From: Paenibacillus macerans
GTDB lineage: Bacteria; Bacillota; Bacilli; Paenibacillales; Paenibacillaceae
DNA: 64,000 bases
Assembly (NCBI RefSeq): GCF_023715465.1
Contig: NZ_JAMBOE010000005.1
Span: 434,001 to 498,000, forward strand
Reading direction: 5' to 3'
Shown: positions 9,212 to 16,870 of the stretch, one piece after another
Layout: the number at the start of each line of letters is the position of its first letter
Position numbering within the stretch: position 1 is the stretch's first letter
Made by a program: the position numbers and the translations under genes
The notes under the pieces: generated by a model
Told to the model about the DNA's origin: nothing
Database searches by the model: none
What the model saw: only the letters and a program-made list of their open reading frames with translations

Positions 9212-9416
9212 AAATAACGGAATTTAATGTTCTTATTTTCCGGAGCCAGGCTGGTTCATCCCCAATAGGGGAATTTTTTGTCCTTATTTTCCTATGAACG
9301 GTCTAGATCGCAGGCATTTCCTTGCGGTTCGAAAAAATAGCGGCATAAAGTTCCTCTATTTCTACTAAAATGGGGGATGACGGCGGAATAGCGGTATTTT
9401 GTTCCTCTATTTTCTC
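9212..9416. repeat. four tandem AATAGCGG-type imperfect palindromes
   Basis: The gap between the 233-aa gene and the Hsp70-like gene holds four units of about 30 bases, starting near 9212, 9269, 9334 and 9386. Each begins with AATAGCGG or a near variant (AATAACGG, AATAGGGG) and ends with its degenerate complement (TTCTTATTTTC, TCCTCTATTTC). The same family recurs at 47.9-48.2 kb. No gene or clear promoter is seen in this stretch. Confidence 0.6.
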
Positions 9417-9443
9417 GCTAGAGTCTCTCAAATAGCCCAAAAA

Positions 9444-10145
9444 TCAATACAACGCGATCCGGTCCACGATCATCGTCTCCTCCGCGTCGATAATGCCGAC
9501 ATGGCAGTCCCAGTACACCTCGGTGCGGTAGCGGACCGGAAGGAACAGCTCCATCAGCGTCTCCAGCTTAAGCCGGCCCTGTTCGGTCTGCTTCTGGCCG
9601 ATGTAGAACAGCATTTCGTCTTTCTCCTCGCTGTTCACGTAGATCGTGGAGCGGCGGAACACGCGGCCGACCGCGCTTTTCAGCAGATGCAGCGGCTCGC
9701 CGGTATCGTACATTCGCAGGATCGCACCGGCGATAAACTCCTGTTCGTCGCGGTCAAACAGATTCATGCGTTCTTTTACCCGCTCCCCGAACGCCCCGGA
9801 CTTCAGATCGCGCAGCACGAACCGGATGTAATATTCCCGCTTGTTCATGCCCTGCATCAAATCGAGCTCAGCCAAAAAATGCATCAAAATATCGAACAGC
9901 ACGCTCCGGAACTCAGGGTCTTCCGTCAGATTGATATCCAGCAGTTCGCCGAACAAAGCCGGGAACCGGTAATGGGGATTCACCTCGACCTCCAGCCCGT
10001 GCTGCCCCGCGCCCGCGTTGAGTTCGTGCAGGCTCAGCTCCATATACGGCGAATACACTTTGGCCGGCAGGAACTTGACTTGCCGTTTTTCGATCCCGGC
10101 TTCTCCGGCCCGCACGAGCAGATCCCAAATGTAATTCAAGCCCAT
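9444..10145 (-). CDS. 233-aa conserved protein, candidate baseplate component
   Basis: I do not know the function. The protein is soluble and mostly helical with no catalytic motif, and ends in a distinctive strand-rich segment (YWDCHVGIIDAEETMIVDRI). Its gene overlaps the end of the 428-aa gene by ten bases, so the two products are probably made in fixed proportion and may form a complex. AAGGAG lies only one base before the ATG; a TTG two codons later has better spacing. By position between regulators and spike I suggest a wedge or baseplate protein, which structure prediction against TssF/TssG, gp6 or gp25 families could test. Confidence 0.75.
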   Translation of the reverse strand: MGLNYIWDLLVRAGEAGIEKRQVKFLPAKVYSPYMELSLHELNAGAGQHGLEVEVNPHYRFPALFGELLDINLTEDPEFRSVLFDILMHFLAELDLMQGMNKREYYIRFVLRDLKSGAFGERVKERMNLFDRDEQEFIAGAILRMYDTGEPLHLLKSAVGRVFRRSTIYVNSEEKDEMLFYIGQKQTEQGRLKLETLMELFLPVRYRTEVYWDCHVGIIDAEETMIVDRIALY

Positions 10146-11422
10146 TCTCCTTCACAGCGGTATTCCGGGAACAAAAGCTGGACTTCCGAGACGAGAAAGC
10201 TCATTACATCCTCGGCCATAAACGCAAGCCGGCTTGTGAAGCCGCGGTCGCCAAACTTCAGGCACATCCGCCATTTCCCGTTGTCCACCCGCACTTCATC
10301 GGTAATAAACCGGTTCAGCTCATACGTGATCGCCCGGCTCACGCCCGGCGGACGAATTTCCACATCCGTCAGTTCCAGCGCCTCCGCCGCGGCAAAAGAA
10401 TGCACCAGCCGCAAAATCTCGCCCCGGGACCGGACGATCTGCCCCTGCTGGCGGCGGTAGCTGCCGATGAAATCCTCCTTCTGCCGGTTGGAGAGCAGCG
10501 CGTATCCCGGTCTGCTGACCACCGATTCAAAAGGCTCGACCAGCATAAGCACCCGCCACATATCCGACTTCTCCAGCGGCGAGACGACAGTCAGTTCCTC
10601 CGGCGTGCGCTTGACGTAGCGGATGCTGTCATCGTCGACGTCCACGAGGTAACCGTGCTGTACGCCCGTTTTCCGTAAAGGCAACACGTGCTCAAAGTTA
10701 ACGCGGTCCGCGGCCGGCACAGGAAAACCGCCCGTCTTCAGCTCAAGGCGTTGGATGTTCCACAAAGGAATCATATCCGCCCGTTTGTACGGCTCGTATT
10801 CCTCCAAATGAACGGTAAGCTCCAGCACTTCTTCCTCCTCGCCGAGTTCTCCGTCCACCTCGGTCAGCACCGCGTCCACAAACTTATGGGCATATGGATG
10901 ATTGACCGTTTTCCAGGGCAGCCCGTTGCTGAGGAAAACGTGATACAGCTTCTCGATCTCCCGGATGTACGTCATATTCCGCTCCAGCTTGAACTCCACG
11001 GCATAGCGGCCTTGGGACGTGACCAACTCTCCTTTGAACCGGCGGCCGCTGAGCAGCAGCTGCTGAATTTCCGCATACTTGCATTCCAGAAAAAGCGTGC
11101 AGATCCGCACCTCTTCACCATCGCGCAAGCCGGATACCACCGTGCGCAGATCGATTTTGCCCGCTTCCGTGTCCTCCGGAATCATCGGGAACAAATATTC
11201 ATGCAGCGGGTCCCATTCCTCTCTGGAGCACGCGGAGACGAAGACGTCGTATTTTCCGTCGTATTCGCCCACTTCCTCGAATACCCGGCGCTCCAGCTGC
11301 CGGTTCAGTTCTTCCTGGTATTCCACGAGGTTCAGGAACACGCCGCTCATCAAATTGCGCAGCAGCCGGCGCTGCTGCAAATCTTCCATCTTGCTTAAGC
11401 GGTCCATGATAATATCCTTCAT
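10136..11422 (-). CDS. 428-aa conserved protein, candidate baseplate component
   Basis: Function unknown. A charged helical N-terminus (LSKMEDLQQRRLLRNLMSGV) is followed by mixed alpha/beta sequence with no membrane segment, metal site or nucleotide motif. The start overlaps the stop of the pseudophosphatase gene as ATGA and has AAAGGAGGG upstream; the end overlaps the 233-aa gene. This tight packing argues that it is a stoichiometric partner of its neighbours. A structural role in the injection apparatus is inferred from context only. Confidence 0.75.
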   Translation of the reverse strand: MKDIIMDRLSKMEDLQQRRLLRNLMSGVFLNLVEYQEELNRQLERRVFEEVGEYDGKYDVFVSACSREEWDPLHEYLFPMIPEDTEAGKIDLRTVVSGLRDGEEVRICTLFLECKYAEIQQLLLSGRRFKGELVTSQGRYAVEFKLERNMTYIREIEKLYHVFLSNGLPWKTVNHPYAHKFVDAVLTEVDGELGEEEEVLELTVHLEEYEPYKRADMIPLWNIQRLELKTGGFPVPAADRVNFEHVLPLRKTGVQHGYLVDVDDDSIRYVKRTPEELTVVSPLEKSDMWRVLMLVEPFESVVSRPGYALLSNRQKEDFIGSYRRQQGQIVRSRGEILRLVHSFAAAEALELTDVEIRPPGVSRAITYELNRFITDEVRVDNGKWRMCLKFGDRGFTSRLAFMAEDVMSFLVSEVQLLFPEYRCEGEWA

Positions 11423-13452
11423 GAAGCGTTCCCTCCTTTGGAAGAAGACGGGCCGGCCGGGGAAGCCCCCTTCGCCGCCCCGTTACCTGCCGAACCCGCT
11501 TCCTCATCGGTATTGGATGTGCCGTCCGCACCGGTATTGGATGCATCGCCGGCATCGGCATTGGTCTTGTCATCCTTACCGGTATTGGATGTGTCGCCCG
11601 TATCGGCATTATCCTTGGCATCCGCACCATTATCGGCCTTGGCTCCCGTATCCGTCTTGTTACCGCCGTCTCCATCGTTTCCACTGCTCTTCCCGGCTCC
11701 GGCATTTCCACCGGCCGAGCCTTCGCTGCCGCCCGAGGAAGTCCCGGACTGCTCTTTAGCGGACGAACCCGCCGCCGCGCCTGACGCCTGCTGGCTTCCC
11801 CCGACTTGACCGCCGCCTGCTGAATCCTCCGCAGCTTGCTGCTGCTGATTCAGATTGCCCGCAGCGTTGCCGCCAGCCCCAGCAGCCTCACCAGACGAAC
11901 CTGCCGCCGGAACCGCGGGATTCAGCTTCTCGTCGGCTTGGGAGATTTTGCGCTCCATCGCCAGCACCCGCTCCAGCTTATCGATTTCCTGATAAATTTC
12001 CTGCGCCAGCTTGTAAGACTCAATCGCCGCGGCATAATCCATCGCGGCGAGGCTGCGATCGCCTTTTTTCTCCAAATTGTCCGCCTTCAGCGTTCTCGTT
12101 TCCTTGTAAATGTTGTCGATCTTGCTTTGCGTCTGCTCGATCTTCTCCTCCACTTTCTTTTGCCCGCTCTCGTATTCCGCTTCAACCGCCGCTTTCTTCG
12201 CTTTTAAATACACCTCGAGAGCTCCGTTGTAATCCTGCCCCTGAAACAGCTTATCGCCTTCTTTGATCACCTCGGACAAGGCTTCAATCGCCCCGGCGCG
12301 TTCGATCCTGGCTTTGATATCCTCCGCCTTAAACGGCTTGTATTTGTCCGCTTGCTTCAGCGCATCGTTGTAGCTGTCCACCGCCATATCGTAGCTGCCG
12401 TCCTGCACATAGCCGTCGCCGTCGCTCAGGAACTGCGCCACCTGCTGCTTGCCGCGCAGCAGCTGAAAATGCAGCTTGTCCTTCAGCTTGCTGGCGGCGT
12501 TCTTCGCCTCGCTGTAGGACTTCAGCGCTTTGGCGTAGTCACCGGCGGAAGCGTATCTGTCCCCATCCTCCTCGCTCTCGACCATCAAGACAGCCGTCTG
12601 GGCCAGCTTTTCCGCCTGCTTCGCCTTGACATACCAGACGCCGCCGCCGGCGATCGCCAGCGTCAGCAGCAACATGGCACCGCGCAAAATCCACTTTTTG
12701 ATGTTTTTCGGTTTTTCCGTAAACGTCTTGTTCACATACACGGCGGCCGCCGTATAATTGCTGACCGACTTTTGCTGCTTGCTGAGCACGACCTCCTCCA
12801 GCGTATCGGTCAAGCTCTCCGGATCGCTCGCTTCCGCGAGCGCGTCCAGCATTTCCGGCAGGTCCACCTGCTCCCAGACGCCCTGGGTCGCCAGCAGCAG
12901 CACATCGCCGTCCGTCAGCGGCATTTTGTCCGAAACATACGGCTCGAAGCGGTCAGGCCTGCCCATGTAGTTGAGCAGATTGCCGCGTTCTTCGTGATTG
13001 TAGTTGCGATCCTCGGCCAGCCTTCCCTGATCCAGCATCAGCTGTGTCAGGCTCTGGTCCTTGGAGCGCAAATTCACCCGGCCGCCGCGGAATTGATACA
13101 GCCGCGCGTTCCCGCAGGTCGCCCACACCATCCGCGTATAATCCGTGACGACGACCAGCACGCTCGCCTTTAACCGGACCCGGCGGCTTTCAAATTTCAG
13201 CCATTCGTGCGCCGCCTCCAGATCCTGGCGGATTTTGCGGCGGGACATCGAAGGCTTTTCCATAAAGCTTTCCAGAATCACCTCAACCGCCATCTGCGCG
13301 CTGCGCACTTCCTTATCCAGGTCGAGGCCGTCCGCAATGACGTAGCAGGCCATGTCGTCAAGCTCCACGAAAGCAAAATAATCCCGGTTGTCGAAATGCG
13401 AACCCGCTTCGGAGACGAATGCTGTCTTGAAATCGCTGTTCTCCTTCCTCAT
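11419..13452 (-). CDS. membrane-anchored PP2C-like pseudophosphatase with TPR region
   Basis: The 677-aa protein has a PP2C-fold domain (about 1-245), one transmembrane helix (254-275), TPR-like helical repeats (285-500) and a low-complexity Gly/Ala/Asn/Asp tail (about 510-677). The first metal-site Asp is kept (ADG at 40-42). The later SDG motif reads ATQG (188-191), and the final DN motif reads SN (231-232), so two metal-binding Asp residues are lost. The usual GG after ADG is also absent. I predict a catalytically dead phosphatase that binds phosphoproteins or tethers partners outside or across the membrane through its TPR part. The next gene upstream encodes an intact PP2C. Confidence 0.85.
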   Translation of the reverse strand: MRKENSDFKTAFVSEAGSHFDNRDYFAFVELDDMACYVIADGLDLDKEVRSAQMAVEVILESFMEKPSMSRRKIRQDLEAAHEWLKFESRRVRLKASVLVVVTDYTRMVWATCGNARLYQFRGGRVNLRSKDQSLTQLMLDQGRLAEDRNYNHEERGNLLNYMGRPDRFEPYVSDKMPLTDGDVLLLATQGVWEQVDLPEMLDALAEASDPESLTDTLEEVVLSKQQKSVSNYTAAAVYVNKTFTEKPKNIKKWILRGAMLLLTLAIAGGGVWYVKAKQAEKLAQTAVLMVESEEDGDRYASAGDYAKALKSYSEAKNAASKLKDKLHFQLLRGKQQVAQFLSDGDGYVQDGSYDMAVDSYNDALKQADKYKPFKAEDIKARIERAGAIEALSEVIKEGDKLFQGQDYNGALEVYLKAKKAAVEAEYESGQKKVEEKIEQTQSKIDNIYKETRTLKADNLEKKGDRSLAAMDYAAAIESYKLAQEIYQEIDKLERVLAMERKISQADEKLNPAVPAAGSSGEAAGAGGNAAGNLNQQQQAAEDSAGGGQVGGSQQASGAAAGSSAKEQSGTSSGGSEGSAGGNAGAGKSSGNDGDGGNKTDTGAKADNGADAKDNADTGDTSNTGKDDKTNADAGDASNTGADGTSNTDEEAGSAGNGAAKGASPAGPSSSKGGNAS

Positions 13453-13494
13453 GCGTTCCCCCGTTCCCCCCGCGCATAGGCGCGAGGGTGATGA

Positions 13495-14397
13495 TTAATG
13501 CTCCAGAATGAGGACCGTCGCATTATCCTGATGCTTGTAGCTCTTCCGCTCCACGCAAGCGATCATTTCCTCCGCCGTTTCCTGCGGCGGCATCCTTTGC
13601 ATCAGGATTTCTTCCATCTCCACTTCCGTCAGCGCGTCATAGACGCCGTCGCTGCACAGGATAACGATGTCCCCCGGCTCCAGTAGGATCGGCTCGCCGA
13701 TCTCCATGCTCATAAAGCCCCCGTAGCCCAAATAATTGGTCAGTTGATTTTTCATCGGATGGCCGCTGACCTCTTCCCGGCCGATCTCCCCTGCCAAATA
13801 TCTGGCTTCGAGCACGCTCTCAAACGTATCCTTGGAATTCACCGGCAGAAACTCTCCGTCCCGGAACAGCAAAATCAGACTGTCCCCGACCGCGCCCCAA
13901 TGCAGCCGATGATCCGAAATCATGACGGCGACGAGCGTAGTGCCTCCAATCGCTCCGCCAAGCTGCTCCATAATAGCCCGGTTGCTGACAATCGACGCCT
14001 TGTGAAAAAATTCCGGGATATCCCCGGCATCATCCAGCTTCAGAAACTCCCGCGAAAACATCGTGACCGCCAGTGTGCTGGCCATCCGGCCGTTGGACAC
14101 GCCGCTGATGCCGTCGGCGAGCACGGCCAGCGTGCCCACTTTGGTCACGGCGCTGGTGAAATAATCGTCCTGCTCCGCGCGCCGGCCGATCGTCTGCGCA
14201 TTACCGATTGAAATTTCCCGGTCCGGCTGCTGCTCCATATCCGCCGAAGGCGACGAAGGCGCCACCGTCCGGGCCGGACCCGCGCCAACGGCCGTGCGCA
14301 GCCGTTGGCGCAGGACGATCAAAACAGCGACCACAACAAGCACCGCCGCGTAAACCACGAGCACATCAGTAGTGAACCAATCACCCAACCTCATCAT
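13495..14397 (-). CDS. PP2C-family Ser/Thr protein phosphatase, membrane-anchored
   Basis: 300 aa with an N-terminal transmembrane helix (about 10-29), a linker, then a full PP2C domain. The metal and phosphate residues are present: RRAEQDDYF, LADGISG, GGTTLVAV, AVGDS, LCSDGVYD and HQDNATV. It should dephosphorylate Ser/Thr phosphoproteins at the inner face of the membrane, opposing the kinase encoded at 21.5-22.4 kb. It corresponds in role to PppA of type VI clusters. The ribosome site TTAGGAG precedes ATG at normal distance. Confidence 0.92.
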   Translation of the reverse strand: MMRLGDWFTTDVLVVYAAVLVVVAVLIVLRQRLRTAVGAGPARTVAPSSPSADMEQQPDREISIGNAQTIGRRAEQDDYFTSAVTKVGTLAVLADGISGVSNGRMASTLAVTMFSREFLKLDDAGDIPEFFHKASIVSNRAIMEQLGGAIGGTTLVAVMISDHRLHWGAVGDSLILLFRDGEFLPVNSKDTFESVLEARYLAGEIGREEVSGHPMKNQLTNYLGYGGFMSMEIGEPILLEPGDIVILCSDGVYDALTEVEMEEILMQRMPPQETAEEMIACVERKSYKHQDNATVLILEH

Positions 14398-14405
14398 CCC
14401 GGCTC

Positions 14406-14942
14406 CTAACCGTTATCCCACTCGAAATGCGGACCGCATAACGGCACAAACACAAACTTGCTGTGCCCGAGCTGGATCAAATCGTAGGCGTTGAGCTCCA
14501 CGGGAGAGTACACCGCCTCATTGTTGTGGTAAGCAAGCCCAGAGGCGTCGCCCGGCAGCAGGTAAAAGTTGCGCTTCTTCGGATCATAGACGATGACCGC
14601 ATGATTGCGTCTGGACACGGCGTTGTCTCCGATGATCCGGATATGCATCTCTTCGGCGCGGCCGATGAAGTTTTTCTCCGCCATGATCCGGTAGTCTTGA
14701 CCCATTTGCGGGCCTTCAACGCATACCAGCCAGCCGGTGACCGGTTGAATCCCGGTCGTTTCCCCCAGGTAAGGCATCGTTTTCTCATCCATGTCCGCGG
14801 CGGCCGCAGGGCTCTGCGCGTTTTTGGGCGCGCGGGCGGGCTGCTCCACGGTCGTATTGCAGTAGGGGCATGTGTTGCCGTGCTTTCTCGAACTAAACAT
14901 ATGCCCGTTCATACATCTCGTCAGGCTCATTTTTAGATTCAT
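14406..14942 (-). CDS. FHA-domain protein with N-terminal zinc ribbon
   Basis: 178 aa. The N-terminus has a zinc-ribbon-like motif (C..NGH then CPYC). A FHA domain occupies about residues 75-175 with the phosphothreonine-binding signature FIGR…SRRNHA. FHA domains read Thr phosphorylation, so this protein likely recruits targets phosphorylated by the locus kinase. The first ATG is only one base from GGAGG; a second ATG five codons on gives the usual start (MSLTRC) of such zinc-ribbon proteins, so the true start may be 14930. Confidence 0.87.
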   Translation of the reverse strand: MNLKMSLTRCMNGHMFSSRKHGNTCPYCNTTVEQPARAPKNAQSPAAAADMDEKTMPYLGETTGIQPVTGWLVCVEGPQMGQDYRIMAEKNFIGRAEEMHIRIIGDNAVSRRNHAVIVYDPKKRNFYLLPGDASGLAYHNNEAVYSPVELNAYDLIQLGHSKFVFVPLCGPHFEWDNG

Positions 14943-14975
14943 TCCTCCGTATGTAAATGTAAGTGGGAGTACCGC

Positions 14976-15515
14976 TTATTTAATCAACAGCCTGGTGTTC
15001 GCGATAAAAATCATGTCTCCCGCACCGACCCGTACCGGCTCTTCGGCAATGAGCCGATTCGCGTCGCTGCGCCCCGCCTTGCGAATTCCCGTCCCGCTGT
15101 AAGATTCCGCGTCCTCGATATACCATTCGGCGCCGACGCGGTTCAGCACGGCATGCTCCGGGCTGACCAGCGAGGCGTACTCGCAATCCGTCAAATCGAC
15201 GTCCACTTCGCCTTGATCCGATTTTTTGCCGATCAATACGGACGTCTCCCCTTTAATCAGCCATTCCTTCACCCGTTCTCCATCGTCATCCAGCAGCACG
15301 ATTTTGCTCACTTCCTGCGGCTTCTTGCCCGGACGCAGCTTCGGGTCGCCCCCCGTCCAGAGGATGGCCGAGATAATCACGGCGGACACGGCAACCGTGC
15401 CCATTTGCGCAACATAATAAACCGGCCGCAGCAATACATAGATCACCAAACCGACCAATATGGCGTATATCATGAGTTCAACATATAAGATCCAAGCGGA
15501 TTTCTCCGTCTTCAC
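14976..15515 (-). CDS. FHA-domain protein with two N-terminal membrane helices
   Basis: 179 aa starting with GTG. Two transmembrane helices (about 9-29 and 34-52) are followed by a cytoplasmic FHA domain (about 85-179) with VLIGKK and SPEHAVL in the expected places; Lys replaces the usual Arg in the first motif. It would display a phosphothreonine reader at the membrane, beside the membrane phosphatase encoded two genes downstream. Together with the second FHA protein it parallels the Fha/TagH proteins that act in threonine-phosphorylation control of type VI secretion. Confidence 0.87.
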   Translation of the reverse strand: MKTEKSAWILYVELMIYAILVGLVIYVLLRPVYYVAQMGTVAVSAVIISAILWTGGDPKLRPGKKPQEVSKIVLLDDDGERVKEWLIKGETSVLIGKKSDQGEVDVDLTDCEYASLVSPEHAVLNRVGAEWYIEDAESYSGTGIRKAGRSDANRLIAEEPVRVGAGDMIFIANTRLLIK

Positions 15516-15552
15516 AGGCAGCTACCCCCGTCAGATGAATTCATCTCAATTG

Positions 15553-16005
15553 TTATTTCTTGCGATAGCCGAAAAAGCTGTTGAACAAGGCGGAAGTATC
15601 CAGCGGATTTTTCCCTTCAGCTTCCTTCCCTTGTTCCGAGTCCTTCTGCCCTTTGCGCGGCATGGCAAAAAACTGCTCAAACTGCTCCTTCATCCGCGCG
15701 GGATCAAAAGGCTCCGCTGCCGCCGCCCCTCCGCCGGTCCGCCGCTGCGCTTCCGGCCCTGGCTTTCCGCTTCCCCCCGGCGCGCCGAAGTTCCCGCGCT
15801 GCAAGCGCTCATCGTAAGCGGCCCGGCGCTCCGCGTCGCTTAACGTTTCATAGGCTTCGACGATGTCTTTAAATCTTTGCTCCGCCTGGGGATCTCCCCG
15901 GTTCGCATCCGGATGATGGCGCTTGGCCAGCTTGCGGTAAGCGGCCTTGATCTCGGAGGCTTCCGCGTTCCGGGAAACGCCCAGCCGTTCGTAATAATCC
16001 GCCAA
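15553..16005 (-). CDS. J-domain (DnaJ-like) co-chaperone of the injection locus
   Basis: 150 aa, starting with TTG. Residues 1-65 are a J domain ([20 protein letters not shown], then HHPDAN containing the HPD tripeptide), followed by a Gly/Pro-rich linker and a short tail. The Gly-Phe and zinc-finger parts of full DnaJ are missing, so it is a specialised co-chaperone. The Hsp70-like ATPase 7 kb downstream in the same strand array is the obvious partner. It is the first gene after the MITE-like repeat and hairpin that separate it from the tube gene. Confidence 0.9.
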   Translation of the reverse strand: MADYYERLGVSRNAEASEIKAAYRKLAKRHHPDANRGDPQAEQRFKDIVEAYETLSDAERRAAYDERLQRGNFGAPGGSGKPGPEAQRRTGGGAAAAEPFDPARMKEQFEQFFAMPRKGQKDSEQGKEAEGKNPLDTSALFNSFFGYRKK

Positions 16006-16033
16006 ATGCTTCCCTACTTTCGTCCAAATTTTA

Positions 16034-16213
16034 GAGGTTGTTCAAAAAGTCGTCTTTTGATCACGAAGTGAATCATGGAGATTATTCGACATCGAATCTT
16101 GAATTCAGCCGGGCCTTCCGTTGCTCACGTACCCAAAACGTACGCTCCGCTACTCAGTCCCTAGCTTCATCCAACCTTCTCGGTGCTGAAAACCCGACTT
16201 TTTGAACTCATAC
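16034..16213. mobile_element. MITE-like repeat with perfect 13-bp terminal inverted repeats
   Basis: A 168-bp element bounded by GTTCAAAAAGTCG (16040-16052) and its exact complement (16195-16207). It has no open reading frame of its own. A similar 27-base left end occurs at 40482-40508. It sits between the tube gene and the DnaJ gene and may influence downstream expression. Confidence 0.6.
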
Positions 16214-16218
16214 TTATA

Positions 16219-16255
16219 GTAAATCTCAAGAGGCCCCAGGCCTCTTGAGATTTAC
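16219..16255 (-). terminator. perfect 17-bp hairpin after the tube gene
   Basis: GTAAATCTCAAGAGGCC pairs perfectly with its complement around a 3-base loop, 40 bases after the tube stop codon. There is no T-run, so it may be a partial terminator or an mRNA-stabilising hairpin. Either would let sheath and tube be made in excess over the regulatory and baseplate genes downstream. Confidence 0.6.
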
Positions 16256-16294
16256 GTACGAATTGCGGGCGCCTACGCGCCCTATGAAGCAAGC

Positions 16295-16729
16295 TTAGAT
16301 GTCGTTGACCGGGTAGCCGCCGTTGAGCTTGGCCAGTTCGGTCTTGTCTTTTTTCTGCTTCACATAAAGCTCGAATTGCCCGATGCCTTCGGTGTCACCA
16401 AACGCTTCCTTGTAGTCGACCACAAATGCGTTCGGGAACACGATTTCCCGCACCACCTGATTGGCGGCGATAACTTCCAGCGTCAGCTTGCGGTAGCAGT
16501 CCGCTTTTTCAGCGGGAACCAGCGACCACAGGGCCAGCTTCAGCGTGTCGTCGGCTTTGTCGCCGTCGGTCGCCGTGATGATTTTGCCGATGATTCTCAG
16601 CGTGGAGCCCACGTCTGTGGATCTGGCATTGGAGTCGTCCGGCGTATCGGTGTCATAGTACACCTTCTGGATGTTGTCCAATCCCAATTCGATCGTTTCG
16701 GCACCTTCAACTTTCAGTCTGAATCCCAT
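16295..16729 (-). CDS. Hcp/phage-tube-like inner tube protein
   Basis: 144 aa, the size of phage tail-tube (gp19-like) and Hcp subunits, with an N-terminal MGFRLKVEGAE and mostly beta-strand sequence with one likely helix. No signal peptide or enzyme motif. It directly follows the 723-aa candidate sheath gene, the standard sheath-then-tube order of contractile systems, and has a near-ideal AAGGAGG site eight bases from ATG, as expected for an abundant structural protein. The family assignment is from size, fold pattern and context; I could not confirm it by alignment. Confidence 0.72.
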   Translation of the reverse strand: MGFRLKVEGAETIELGLDNIQKVYYDTDTPDDSNARSTDVGSTLRIIGKIITATDGDKADDTLKLALWSLVPAEKADCYRKLTLEVIAANQVVREIVFPNAFVVDYKEAFGDTEGIGQFELYVKQKKDKTELAKLNGGYPVNDI

Positions 16730-16870
16730 AAATACATCCTCCTTAAAGTAAAAATATGATGGCTCCAGGGCGTTGCGCTAAACAGTGAGCTGCCCCGGAA
16801 TTTATGTAACGAGGGCGGTCACCGGATGGCGGCCGGTCCTCCTACATACGAAAATTGTGCTTGAATATGC

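Noticed and set aside
11500..11700. Tandem near-repeats that look CRISPR-like
   Set aside because: They encode the low-complexity Asn/Thr/Gly/Asp tail of the pseudophosphatase, are in frame and have no spacer structure.
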